64,000 nucleotides of DNA from Oscillospiraceae bacterium. Its GTDB lineage: Bacteria > Bacillota > Clostridia > Oscillospirales > CAG-272. The position numbers were made by a program, and so were the translations under genes. Below, one piece after another: positions 16,403 through 24,308 of the stretch (positions within the stretch are counted from its first letter, which is position 1; every line of letters begins with the position of its first letter). Under the pieces are notes generated by a model. It had not been told where the DNA came from and ran no database searches. It saw nothing but the letters and a program-made list of their open reading frames with translations. Location of the stretch: contig SVSS01000002.1 of NCBI GenBank assembly GCA_015064185.1, forward strand, positions 62,001 through 126,000. Reading direction: 5' to 3'.

Positions 16403-17644
16403 ATGGCTGAAAAGATTTATGACGTAATCGTTGTAGGCGGCGGCCCTGCCGGTCTTGCCGCTGCTGTTGGCGCCAAAGAAGCAGGCGCTAAAGATGTACT
16501 TATTGTTGAGCGTGACGTAAGCCTTGGCGGTATTTTGCAGCAGTGCATTCACCCCGGCTTTGGTCTGAAGCATTTTAATGCAGAGCTCTCCGGTCCTGAG
16601 TATGCATACCGCTTTATCGAGAAGGTAAAGGCTACCGATATCGAGGTCAAGCTTGATACTATGGTGCTTGAGGTTGGCGACCACTCGGTGGTTGGCATCA
16701 ACCCCAAGGACGGTCTGTTTGTTGCTAAGGGCAAGTCTATCGTGCTTGCTATGGGTTGCCGTGAGCGTACCCGTGGCGCTATTATGACCCCCGGCACGCG
16801 TCCTGCAGGTGTTTACACCGCAGGTGCCGCACAGCGTCTTGTTAACCGTCAGAATATGATGGTTGGTAAAAAGGTAGTGATCCTTGGCTCGGGTGATATC
16901 GGTATGATCATGGCACGCCGTATGACCCTTGAGGGCGCAAAGGTTCTTGCCGTTGCAGAGCTTATGGATTACACTGCAGGCCTTACCCGTAACCGCGTAC
17001 AGTGCCTTGACGACTTCGGCATTCCGCTTCTCCTTTCTCACACCATCGTTGAGATCAAGGGCAACAAGCGCCTTGAGGGTGTTGTCATTGCCGAGGTAGA
17101 TCCTGCAACCAAGAAGCCGATCGCAGGCACCGAGGTGCTCTACGAGTGCGACACTCTGCTTCTTTCCTGCGGTCTTATCCCCGAGAACGAGCTGACCAAG
17201 GAGGCCGGCATTAAGATCAATCCGATCACCAACGGCCCCGAGGTCAACCAGTTTATGCAGACCAATTTTGAGTATGTGTTCGCTTGCGGTAACGTTGTAC
17301 ACGTAAACGACCTTGTTGATAACGTAACCGACGAGTCCCTGCGTGCAGGTAGCTACGCTGCACAGTACGCGGCAGGCACACTTCCCAAGGCTGCAGAGAT
17401 CCCCTCCCTTACCGGTAATAACGTTCGTTACATCTGCCCGCAGAGAATCTGCCCCGAAGCTCCCGCAAAGCTCTTCTTCCGTGCAGCTGCTCCCAAGCTT
17501 GGCGTTACCATGAAGGTTTATGCCGACGACAAGGAGATCTTCTCTAAGAAGCTCATCAAGATCAATCCCGGTGAGATGGAGCATGTTGAGGTTAGCCCCG
17601 AGGATATGAAGGGCGTTTCTGCCATTAAGATCGAAGTGGTCTAA
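16403..17644 (+). CDS. NAD(P)/FAD-dependent oxidoreductase, GlpB-position subunit
   Basis: The 413-residue protein has two dinucleotide-binding motifs, 'VVGGGPAGLAAAVGAKEAG' at the N-terminus (FAD) and 'VVILGSGDIGMIMARR' near residue 158 (NAD), plus 'CRERTRG' and 'LQQCIHPGFGL', conserved in this family of pyridine nucleotide-disulfide type reductases. In clostridial clusters it stands between the GlpA-like dehydrogenase and the DUF1667 protein and probably passes electrons from the first flavin to NAD or another acceptor. It starts 17 bases behind the previous gene with an AAGGAG site and shares its high-expression codon usage. Confidence 0.9.
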   Translation: MAEKIYDVIVVGGGPAGLAAAVGAKEAGAKDVLIVERDVSLGGILQQCIHPGFGLKHFNAELSGPEYAYRFIEKVKATDIEVKLDTMVLEVGDHSVVGINPKDGLFVAKGKSIVLAMGCRERTRGAIMTPGTRPAGVYTAGAAQRLVNRQNMMVGKKVVILGSGDIGMIMARRMTLEGAKVLAVAELMDYTAGLTRNRVQCLDDFGIPLLLSHTIVEIKGNKRLEGVVIAEVDPATKKPIAGTEVLYECDTLLLSCGLIPENELTKEAGIKINPITNGPEVNQFMQTNFEYVFACGNVVHVNDLVDNVTDESLRAGSYAAQYAAGTLPKAAEIPSLTGNNVRYICPQRICPEAPAKLFFRAAAPKLGVTMKVYADDKEIFSKKLIKINPGEMEHVEVSPEDMKGVSAIKIEVV

Positions 17645-17661
17645 GAAAGGAGTAAGGTGTT

Positions 17662-18027
17662 ATGGTAACCAAGGATATTATTTGTATTACTTGCCCCCAG
17701 GGCTGTATCATTAAGGTTTGCGGCGACCCCGAAAAGGGTGAGATCGTAAGCTGCGAGGGCTTTAAGTGCAAGCGCGGCAAGGCTTATGCTGAAAACGAGT
17801 TTGTACACCCCCTTCGTATTCTTACCTCTTCTGTTAAGACTGCAGGCGCTGCTGTTCCGCTTGTGGCAGTGAGAACCGCTGCTCCCATTCCGAAGGAAAT
17901 GCAGATGCAGGGCATGGAGGAGATCAAAAAGCTCACTGTTTCCGGCAAGATCGTACCCGGTGACGTGATCGTTGAGAACTTCCTTGGCACGGGCGTTGCA
18001 CTCGTTGCATCCGGTAGCCTCGAATAA
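17662..18027 (+). CDS. DUF1667 iron-sulfur protein, third subunit of the flavin dehydrogenase
   Basis: The 121-residue protein has cysteines at 8, 11, 15, 31 and 36 (C-x2-C-P-x2-C ... C-x4-CKRG), resembling the [4Fe-4S] motif of molybdopterin oxidoreductases, as in DUF1667. It always follows the two flavoproteins in clostridial clusters and is taken to be an electron-transfer subunit, replacing GlpC. It begins 17 bases after the reductase and is followed by a terminator, so the operon ends here. Confidence 0.9.
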   Translation: MVTKDIICITCPQGCIIKVCGDPEKGEIVSCEGFKCKRGKAYAENEFVHPLRILTSSVKTAGAAVPLVAVRTAAPIPKEMQMQGMEEIKKLTVSGKIVPGDVIVENFLGTGVALVASGSLE

Positions 18028-18045
18028 GTCTATTGCTAAATTGAG

Positions 18046-18085
18046 GGATCGGCTCAGCTTTGAGCCGATCCTTTCTCTTTTTTTC
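18046..18085 (+). terminator. Terminator of the M81/flavin dehydrogenase operon
   Basis: An 11-bp perfect stem (18046-18056 with 18061-18071), a 4-base loop and a TTTCTCTTTTTTT tail lie 18 bases past the DUF1667 stop. Confidence 0.94.
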
Positions 18086-18116
18086 ATGAACGAATTGTTC
18101 ATTTTTCTTTAAAACA

Positions 18117-18145
18117 TTGATTTTTAAGGATATTTGTGCTATACT
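18117..18145 (+). promoter_or_regulatory. Promoter of coaX
   Basis: TTGATT (18117-18122) and TATACT (18140-18145) are 17 bases apart, and the -10 box is preceded by TGC, giving an extended -10 element. Confidence 0.87.
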
Positions 18146-18176
18146 GATATATCATAAGTTTTGAAGGAGTGGTGCT

Positions 18177-18947
18177 ATGCTTTTTGCGGTTGATATTGGA
18201 AATACCAACATTCATGCGGGTGCTTTTGAAAATGACCAATTAAGGGCCACTTTTTCGCTTGGCCTTGATATGCGGCGCACTGCCGATGAATACGCTATGC
18301 TATTGCGAGCGATTGCTGCAGATAAAGACGTGGTGTTAGAGGAAATTACAGGTGTGGTTCTCGGCTCCGTTGTGCCAACTGTTACGCCTATTTTTCTCAA
18401 CGCACTTAAAGCTCTTTTTGATGTGCCTGTTACTGTGATCGGACCCGGTGTGAAAACCGGTTTTTCCATTCGACTTGATAATCCTGCGGAGTTGGGAGCT
18501 GATCTTGCTGCCAATGCAGCAGGGGCAATTGCCTGTGTCGGTGCGCCCGTGATCATTGTTGATTTTGGCACGGCAACCACCGTTATCGCAGTTGACGAAA
18601 GATCGGCACTGCAGGGCGGTGCAATCATGCCCGGCGTAGGAATGTCACTCCACGCGCTTGACGGTGCGGCACTCCTGCCCGATGTTCCCGCATGCGGGTC
18701 GGTAGAGGCACTCGGAAAAAACACGCCCGACTGCATGCGCGCGGGAGTGGTACGTGGCGGAGCTATAGCGGCTTGCGGGCTTGCAGAGCATTATAAAAGA
18801 ATATTGAAGCTGCCTATGAGCACGCCCTTGGTGGTTTGCGGCGGCTATGCCGAGGCAATGCGTGCGTATTTGCCGGCAAATACGCAGTATATGCCCGAGC
18901 TCACACTCCGCGGTCTTATGGCGATTCATAGGCTAAATCAAAAATAA
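18177..18947 (+). CDS. coaX: Type III pantothenate kinase
   Basis: CoaX phosphorylates pantothenate, the first step of coenzyme A synthesis. The 256-residue ASKHA-fold protein has 'FAVDIGNTNIHAGAF' (phosphate 1 loop, residues 3-17), 'IIVDFGTATTVIAVDE' (around residue 125), and 'GGAIMPGVGMSLHAL'. Length is normal. The start has an AAGGAG site at good distance. The next gene is an ECF substrate-binding subunit, which suggests uptake and activation of the same vitamin. Confidence 0.96.
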   Translation: MLFAVDIGNTNIHAGAFENDQLRATFSLGLDMRRTADEYAMLLRAIAADKDVVLEEITGVVLGSVVPTVTPIFLNALKALFDVPVTVIGPGVKTGFSIRLDNPAELGADLAANAAGAIACVGAPVIIVDFGTATTVIAVDERSALQGGAIMPGVGMSLHALDGAALLPDVPACGSVEALGKNTPDCMRAGVVRGGAIAACGLAEHYKRILKLPMSTPLVVCGGYAEAMRAYLPANTQYMPELTLRGLMAIHRLNQK

Positions 18948-19066
18948 CAGAATAATGCTGCGCTTCGTGCAAGGAAGATACCTTTCCCGGATCTTACCCT
19001 GTCAAGGTGCTGTGTTATATAAATTTTCGCCGTATCCCAAGGGGGAACGGCAGTAAGGAGGCTTGT
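18948..19066 (+). other. Leader region of the ECF S component; weak paired segments only
   Basis: The 119 bases hold no gene. Short complementary segments compete with one another: AAGAT/ATCTT (18975-18979 with 18991-18995) and ACCTT/AAGGT (18980-18984 with 19004-19008). I could not match any known vitamin riboswitch (THF, TPP, FMN, preQ1) and give no function. Confidence 0.3.
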
Positions 19067-19684
19067 ATGATAACAAGCAAAAAAAGATTAAATGTTGTAG
19101 CGATGGTAGAGCTTGCTCTACTCACCGCGGCAGTGCTGATTTTGCAGCTTGCGGGCGTGGCAATTAAATTGCCCTTTCTCGGCACACCCATCAGCCTTGT
19201 GCTGGTGCCGATCGCACTTGGCGCGATGCTTTTGGGGCCCATGGCAGGCGCTTGGCTCGGGTTTGTATTTGGTATGGTGGTGTTTGTGGTGTGCGGCGTT
19301 ATGGCTACCGATCCGTTTACGGCAATGCTGTTTGCAGATCACCCCGTGCTTACCGCCCTCACTTGTCTTGTGAAATCTACGCTTGCAGGCTTTTTGTCGG
19401 GCGCGGCATATCGCGCTGTGCGTCAAAAAAAGCCTCTTTTGGCTACATTTTTGGCGGCTGGCATTGTACCTGTTGTAAATACGGGCGTATTTGTGCTCGG
19501 CTGTATTACAATGATGGATACGGTATCCGGTATCGCCGGGGGAATCGGGCAAAGCTTTCTTTATTTTGTTATTATCGGCTGTGCAGGGTTAAACTTTGTT
19601 TTTGAGATGATTCTCAATATGGCGCTCTCACCTGCGCTTTGCCGCGTTGTAAGCATTGTAACAAAACAACAAAAAAGGCTTTAA
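19067..19684 (+). CDS. ECF transporter substrate-binding (S) component, probably for pantothenate
   Basis: The 205-residue hydrophobic protein has about six membrane segments and the usual S-component features: 'LGTPISLVLVPIALGAMLLGP' in part, small-residue-rich helices at the N-terminus, and 'GIVPVVNTGVFVLGCI'. S components join a shared EcfA-EcfA'-EcfT module; that module lies at 31.2-33.8 kb in this window. The position behind coaX suggests pantothenate, but sequence alone does not fix the ligand. The start chosen (19067) has an AAGGAGG site; the frame stays open for 20 codons upstream without one. Confidence 0.82.
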   Translation: MITSKKRLNVVAMVELALLTAAVLILQLAGVAIKLPFLGTPISLVLVPIALGAMLLGPMAGAWLGFVFGMVVFVVCGVMATDPFTAMLFADHPVLTALTCLVKSTLAGFLSGAAYRAVRQKKPLLATFLAAGIVPVVNTGVFVLGCITMMDTVSGIAGGIGQSFLYFVIIGCAGLNFVFEMILNMALSPALCRVVSIVTKQQKRL

Positions 19685-19717
19685 TCTATATTTAACAGAA
19701 CGAATGGGGTATCAGAG

Positions 19718-20782
19718 ATGAGTATTCAAAAGCAGCATTTTGGCAATTTGCCCGACGGGCGTACCGTGTCGCGCTATGTCTTGCAAAATGAAAACGGCGT
19801 GGTAGCGGCCATTCTTGATTATGCGGGTGCCGTTCAGCAGCTGCTTGTGCCTGATCGGACAGGACGCTTGGTTGACGTAATCGGTGGCTTTGACAGTGCA
19901 CTTGATTATTATTACGGCAACGGTCATCAAGGGTCACTCATCGGGAGATTTGGCAACCGTATCAAAAACGGGCGCTTTACGCTTGATGGCAAGACCTATA
20001 CCCTTGCACAAAATAACGGAAACAACCACATTCATGGTGGCCCCACGGGCTTTTCGCGCAAGCTGTGGGAAGCGACCTCTGTTGACGGTGCCGAGCCTGC
20101 ACTTCGCCTTCGTTATGTGTCGCCCGACGGTGAGGAGAACTATCCCGGTACACTTGACGTAACGGTTACTTATACCTTGACTGCCGATAATGCACTTTCG
20201 ATCCGTTACGTTGCCACCACCGATAAGCCAACCGTTGTAAATATGACCAACCACGCCTATTTTAATCTTGGCGGCTTTGCTTCGGGCACGGCGCTTGATC
20301 ACGAGCTTTGGATCGATGCCGACACCTATTTGCCAACCGATGATGAAAAACTGCCAACAGGAGAGCTACGCTCGGTTGAGGGAACACCCTTTGATTTCCG
20401 CACCCCAAAAACGGTGAGGCGCGATTTTGATCTGACAAACGAGGATCTTCGTATCGGTGGCGGCTTTGATCATTGCCTTAATTTCACGGGTGGTGAAACA
20501 AAAGAGCCTGTTCTTCGTGCTTCGCTTTACTGTGATAAAACGGGCATTGAGATGAAGACCCTTACCAACATGCCCTCAGTACAGCTTTACTCGGCAGGGG
20601 GCGTGCGAAATGCCGCCTACCCCTTAAAGGGTGGCTATCCGCAAAGCCCTGAGAGCTTTATCTGCCTTGAAACGCAAAAAATGCCCGATAGCATCAATCA
20701 CCCCCATTTCACCGACGTGGTGCTGCGCCCCGGTGAGATTTATGACTACACAACCGTTTATGCGTTTGGTGTGAGAAAGTAA
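19718..20782 (+). CDS. galM: Aldose 1-epimerase (mutarotase)
   Basis: GalM interconverts alpha and beta anomers of glucose or galactose. The 354-residue protein has 'LIGRFGNRIKNGRFTLDGK', 'NNHIHGGPTGF' with the substrate-binding His, 'NMTNHAYFNLGG' with catalytic His179, and 'FICLETQKMPDS' with catalytic Glu318. Length and motifs are complete. The ribosome binding site (GGGGT) is weak. It may be cotranscribed with the S-component gene 33 bases upstream; no other galactose genes lie nearby. Confidence 0.95.
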   Translation: MSIQKQHFGNLPDGRTVSRYVLQNENGVVAAILDYAGAVQQLLVPDRTGRLVDVIGGFDSALDYYYGNGHQGSLIGRFGNRIKNGRFTLDGKTYTLAQNNGNNHIHGGPTGFSRKLWEATSVDGAEPALRLRYVSPDGEENYPGTLDVTVTYTLTADNALSIRYVATTDKPTVVNMTNHAYFNLGGFASGTALDHELWIDADTYLPTDDEKLPTGELRSVEGTPFDFRTPKTVRRDFDLTNEDLRIGGGFDHCLNFTGGETKEPVLRASLYCDKTGIEMKTLTNMPSVQLYSAGGVRNAAYPLKGGYPQSPESFICLETQKMPDSINHPHFTDVVLRPGEIYDYTTVYAFGVRK

Positions 20783-20810
20783 ATGTATAAAATGAAATAA
20801 GTTCTTTTAT

Positions 20811-20850
20811 CCCCCCGCCTTACATAAGTTAAAGCGGGGGTGATTTTTTT
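20811..20850 (+). terminator. galM terminator overlapping the start of the carboxypeptidase gene
   Basis: A C-rich arm (20811-20820) pairs with a G-rich arm (20831-20840), followed by TGATTTTTTTG. The hairpin has the form of an intrinsic terminator, yet its 3' arm is the Shine-Dalgarno sequence of the next gene and its T tract holds that gene's TTG start codon. Confidence 0.8.
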
Positions 20851-22033
20851 GAAAAAAACAAGAATATTTTCCATGCTGCTGGCGATAATGCTTTGCTTTT
20901 GCTCTATGATCACGGCAGGGGCTACGACCGTAGAGCCTATTTCGAGTAATACACAAGAAATAACTGTAAGCACTGCACTCGGCGATCTTCCTTGCAAATC
21001 AGCCATTTTAATGGATGCTACCACGGGACAGGTGCTTTTTGAGCAAAATCCCGACGAGGCACTGCCACCCGCCTCTGTGACAAAGGTGATGACGCTGCTT
21101 TTGGTCATGGAGGCTATCGATAGCGGTAAGCTTTCTCTTGGTGATATGGTCAGTGTGAGCGCACACGCGGCATCTATGGGCGGCTCACAGGTCTACCTAA
21201 AGGAAGGGGAAACCATGAGCGTTGAGGAGATGCTCAAGTGCGTGATCATTGCTTCTGCCAACGATTGTGCCGTGGCACTTGCCGAGCACGTGGCAGGGAG
21301 CGAGGAGGCGTTTGTTGCCGCGATGAATGCACGTGCCGTCGCGCTTGGGATGAAAAATACGCATTTTGAAAATACAAACGGCCTTGACGATACCGCCACC
21401 AATCACGTGACATCGGCACGGGATATCGCTATTATGTCGCGCGCCCTGGTCGCACACGAAAAAATTCTTGAATACAGCGGCATTTGGATGGATACCATCA
21501 GAGATGGCACGTTTGGCCTGACGAATACCAACCGCTTGGTGCGCTTTTACCGCGGTTGTACGGGGCTGAAAACAGGGTCTACGGCGCGCGCAAAGTTCTG
21601 TATCAGCGCTACTGCCGAGCGTGACGGCTTGTCGCTGATTTGCGTGATCATGGCGGCAGATACCCGCGATGAGCGCAACAACACCGCCGCCAAGCTCCTT
21701 GACTATGGCTTTGCTACCTACAGCACGTATCGCGCAAAGGAGGGGAGCATTACGCTTCCCGTACAGGGCGGTTTGAAGCCCACCTGCGCTCTCACGTTTG
21801 ATGCCTTTGCGGCAACCGTTGAAAAGGGGGCAAGCGGAAACGTTAGCGCAACCACAGAGCTGCCGGAAAGCCTTACGGCGCCCGTTGCGGCAGGTGATAA
21901 GATTGGGCGAGTGGTGTATATGCTTGACGGAAGGGAGATCGGCTCGGTTCCCGTAATTGCAACCGAAAATATCGATAAGATCGGCTTTGGCGCGTTATTT
22001 TGGCGTGTTTTGCAGCAATTTTTGCTGTTGTAA
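20849..22033 (+). CDS. D-alanyl-D-alanine carboxypeptidase (DacF/PBP5 type)
   Basis: This penicillin-binding protein trims the terminal D-Ala from peptidoglycan stem peptides outside the membrane. It has a signal peptide (basic KKTR, then a hydrophobic run ending near 'MITAGA'), and the three serine-peptidase motifs: SVTK with Ser76 and Lys79, SAN at 136-138, and KTG at 241-243. A C-terminal beta domain and a hydrophobic tail ('FGALFWRVLQQFLLL') that may anchor it follow. I choose the TTG at 20849, 5 bases after GGGGGTGA; a GTG at 20840 is possible. In spore formers such enzymes may serve vegetative or sporulation wall (DacF, DacB); the sequence does not decide. Confidence 0.93.
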   Translation: MKKTRIFSMLLAIMLCFCSMITAGATTVEPISSNTQEITVSTALGDLPCKSAILMDATTGQVLFEQNPDEALPPASVTKVMTLLLVMEAIDSGKLSLGDMVSVSAHAASMGGSQVYLKEGETMSVEEMLKCVIIASANDCAVALAEHVAGSEEAFVAAMNARAVALGMKNTHFENTNGLDDTATNHVTSARDIAIMSRALVAHEKILEYSGIWMDTIRDGTFGLTNTNRLVRFYRGCTGLKTGSTARAKFCISATAERDGLSLICVIMAADTRDERNNTAAKLLDYGFATYSTYRAKEGSITLPVQGGLKPTCALTFDAFAATVEKGASGNVSATTELPESLTAPVAAGDKIGRVVYMLDGREIGSVPVIATENIDKIGFGALFWRVLQQFLLL

Positions 22034-22075
22034 AAAAGATTTAGCAAAAAATTCCAAATGAATTGAAAAAGCATC

Positions 22076-22104
22076 TTGCATTTTTTGCGTTAGTATAGTA
22101 CAAT
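22076..22104 (+). promoter_or_regulatory. Promoter of pgi
   Basis: TTGCAT (22076-22081) and TACAAT (22099-22104) are 17 bases apart, 40 bases before the pgi start. Confidence 0.83.
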
Positions 22105-22143
22105 AAAGTTGACAAATAAATTTCAAACAGAAAGAGGTTTCAA

Positions 22144-23484
22144 ATGGCAATACGTTTGGTTGATAAATACGCTTCTTCCTTTGTAACAGAGAATGAATAC
22201 GCGGCTATCCAGCCCATGGTTGCAACGGCGCACGAAATGCTGCACGCCAAAGCAGGTCTTGGTAACGATTACCTTGGCTGGCTTGATCTGCCTCGCGATT
22301 ACGACAAGGCAGAATATGCTCGCATTAAGGCAGCTGCCGCAAAGATCAAAAAAACCTGTGATGTCTTTATTGTGATTGGCATCGGCGGCTCTTACCTCGG
22401 TGCACGTGCAGTAATTGAGTTCCTCAAATCGCCTCTTTATAATAACCTCAAAAAAGATACGCCCGACATTTATTTTTCGGGCTGTAACATCAGTGCTTCG
22501 CACATGCAGGAGCTTTTGTCTATTTGCGAGGGGCGAGATGTTTGCATTAACGTAATTTCCAAATCGGGCACAACGACCGAGCCTGCTGTCGCCTTCCGTG
22601 TGTTCCGCGAGCTGCTGGAGAAAAAGTACGGCAAGGAGGGCGCACGTGAGCGCATTTTTGTAACGACAGACCGTGCGCGCGGCACGTTAAAGGGCTTTGC
22701 CGATCAGGTTGGATACGAAACCTTTACAGTGCCTGATGATGTTGGCGGCAGATTTTCTGTGCTCACTGCAGTGGGTCTTTTGCCCATTGCCGTTTCGGGT
22801 GTAGATACCGATGCGCTGATGGTGGGTGCTGAGGCGGCACGTGTGGCGCTTGTCGATCCCGATCTTTCAAAAAATGATTGCTACAAGTATGCAGCATTGC
22901 GTAATATTTTGCTTCGTAAAGGCAAGACGACCGAGATCTTGGTTGGTTATGAGCCGTTTGTAGGGATGCTTTCGGAATGGTGGAAGCAGCTGTTTGGTGA
23001 GAGTGAGGGTAAGGACGGAAAGGGAATTTTCCCCGCATCGGTTGTTTTCTCCACAGATCTGCACTCTCTTGGTCAATATATTCAAGACGGCATGCGCAAT
23101 TTGTTCGAAACCGTGATTTCCGTGAAGGACACGGGTGCGACATTGGAAATCCCGCATGACCCCGACAATATCGACGGTCTGAATTTCCTCTCGGGCAAGG
23201 ACCTTGGCTATGTAAACAGCATGGCACAGCAGGGTACGCTCTTTGCACATATCGACGGTGGTGTGCCCAATATCGTGCTGGAGCTGAAGGATCGCAGTGC
23301 CTACTCCCTTGGTTATATGATCTATTTCTTTGAAAAGGCATGTGCAATTTCGGGGTATATGCTGGGCGTAAATCCCTTTGATCAGCCGGGTGTTGAGGCT
23401 TACAAGAAAAATATGTTTGCACTACTTGGAAAGCCCGGATACGAGGCGCAAAAGGCTGTGCTTGATGCACGCTTGGAGAAATAA
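22144..23484 (+). CDS. pgi: Glucose-6-phosphate isomerase
   Basis: Pgi interconverts glucose 6-phosphate and fructose 6-phosphate in glycolysis. The 446-residue protein is of the short Firmicute type. It shows '[18 protein letters not shown]', '[18 protein letters not shown]' with the phosphate-binding serine/threonine loop, and the C-terminal '[20 protein letters not shown]' with the catalytic Lys. It is a single-gene unit with its own promoter and terminator. Confidence 0.97.
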   Translation: MAIRLVDKYASSFVTENEYAAIQPMVATAHEMLHAKAGLGNDYLGWLDLPRDYDKAEYARIKAAAAKIKKTCDVFIVIGIGGSYLGARAVIEFLKSPLYNNLKKDTPDIYFSGCNISASHMQELLSICEGRDVCINVISKSGTTTEPAVAFRVFRELLEKKYGKEGARERIFVTTDRARGTLKGFADQVGYETFTVPDDVGGRFSVLTAVGLLPIAVSGVDTDALMVGAEAARVALVDPDLSKNDCYKYAALRNILLRKGKTTEILVGYEPFVGMLSEWWKQLFGESEGKDGKGIFPASVVFSTDLHSLGQYIQDGMRNLFETVISVKDTGATLEIPHDPDNIDGLNFLSGKDLGYVNSMAQQGTLFAHIDGGVPNIVLELKDRSAYSLGYMIYFFEKACAISGYMLGVNPFDQPGVEAYKKNMFALLGKPGYEAQKAVLDARLEK

Positions 23485-23498
23485 AGCTTAAAGTCCCA

Positions 23499-23540
23499 AA
23501 AAGCAGGTCAAAATTATGTTTTGACCTGCTTTTCTTTGTA
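23499..23540 (+). terminator. Terminator of pgi
   Basis: A perfect 15-bp stem (23499-23513 with 23519-23533), 5-base loop and a T-rich tail end the pgi unit. Confidence 0.94.
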
Positions 23541-23558
23541 TTTTTTTCCAAAACCCCC

Positions 23559-23587
23559 TTGCAAACAAAAAAAGTATCGTGTATAAT
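23559..23587 (+). promoter_or_regulatory. Promoter of the small P-loop protein gene
   Basis: TTGCAA (23559-23564) and a perfect TATAAT (23582-23587) are 17 bases apart, a strong vegetative promoter for a 135-residue orphan. Confidence 0.88.
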
Positions 23588-23640
23588 AAAGACATAAGCA
23601 GAATAAATATTCTGTGATGTTACAAAATGGAGGTATTGTC

Positions 23641-24048
23641 ATGCTGAAATTGATGATTGGCGTAAAGGGTACGGGTAAAACCAAGACTCTGATTGAAAAG
23701 GTTAATGCCGCTGCTGCTACTTCGCACGGTGATGTTGTTTGTGTGGAGAAGGGCACGCAGTTGCGTTTTGATATTAAATCCAAGGTTCGTCTTATTGATA
23801 CGGAGGAGTATCTCATTCGCGATGCAAAGGCACTTTACGGCTTTGTTGCGGGCATTCTTGCCAGCAATTACGACGTGACTGATCTGTTTGTGGATAACAC
23901 CTTCAAGATCTGTGGCGGTAACATTGCTGAGCTTGAGGCAATGCTTGAGAGCCTTGACGCTCTGCTTGCTAAGCATGATGTTAACGTGTTTATGACTGCA
24001 TCTTTCCCTGTAGAAGACGCTACCGATATCATTAAGAAGTATCTGTAA
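23641..24048 (+). CDS. Small P-loop NTPase-like protein of unknown function
   Basis: The 135-residue protein starts MLKLMIGVKGTGKTKTLIEK: residues 7-14 are a Walker A loop (GVKGTGKT) almost at the N-terminus. A hydrophobic strand ending in Asp-Asn ('VTDLFVDN') could be a degenerate Walker B, and 'VNVFMTAS' resembles a sensor 1 strand. There is no room for added domains, so it is a bare P-loop core. Similar short proteins in clostridia are sometimes labelled PilT-like, which the sequence does not support as a pilus motor. It has its own strong promoter, a GGAGG site, and codons like those of highly expressed genes. I do not recognise a function. Confidence 0.75.
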   Translation: MLKLMIGVKGTGKTKTLIEKVNAAAATSHGDVVCVEKGTQLRFDIKSKVRLIDTEEYLIRDAKALYGFVAGILASNYDVTDLFVDNTFKICGGNIAELEAMLESLDALLAKHDVNVFMTASFPVEDATDIIKKYL

Positions 24049-24059
24049 TACGCTATCAT

Positions 24060-24247
24060 AAAAGGGGCTGTCTCAAATTGGAAATTTGAGACAGCCCCTT
24101 CGCGTCAAAAAGGCGACGGTAGGCTTTTTGACGCCGGGAATTTGTGTTTTTTACCCGCCGGCGGGTGAAAATGGCGGCGTTTAGCCGCCAAACAAAAACC
24201 ATAGGGGCTTGTCGACCAAATGCAAAGCATTTGAGACAGCCCCTTTT
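24060..24247. repeat. Multi-hairpin inverted-repeat element (MITE-like)
   Basis: The 188 bases have perfect 19-base terminal inverted repeats (24060-24078 and 24229-24247, beginning AAAAGGGGCTGTCTC). Inside are further hairpins in series: an 18-bp perfect stem with a 3-base loop (24062-24100), an 11-bp stem (24102-24134), a 14-base GC palindrome (24153-24166), a 7-bp stem (24172-24190) and an imperfect long stem (24203-24244). No coding frame of note and no clear target-site duplication are visible. The GGGGCTGTCTC end resembles insertion sequence ends seen in Firmicutes. It also ends with a T tract, so it can act as terminator for the P-loop gene. Confidence 0.8.
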
Positions 24248-24308
24248 TCACGTTTGACGTCTTTTTTGCTATGATGTAAATGTGACTTTTCAAAAAGGAG
24301 AGGCGACA

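Noticed and set aside
14925-17584. Long minus-strand open frames opposite the flavin dehydrogenase genes
   Set aside because: Same effect of biased codons; the plus-strand proteins have clear cofactor motifs, the minus-strand ones do not.
18948-19066. THF, TPP, FMN or preQ1 riboswitch before the S component
   Set aside because: None of the conserved core sequences of these riboswitches could be found, so only an unnamed leader is reported.
24060-24247. tRNA gene or CRISPR repeat in the multi-hairpin element
   Set aside because: No cloverleaf, no TTCGA arm, no regular direct repeats; the structure is built from inverted repeats.
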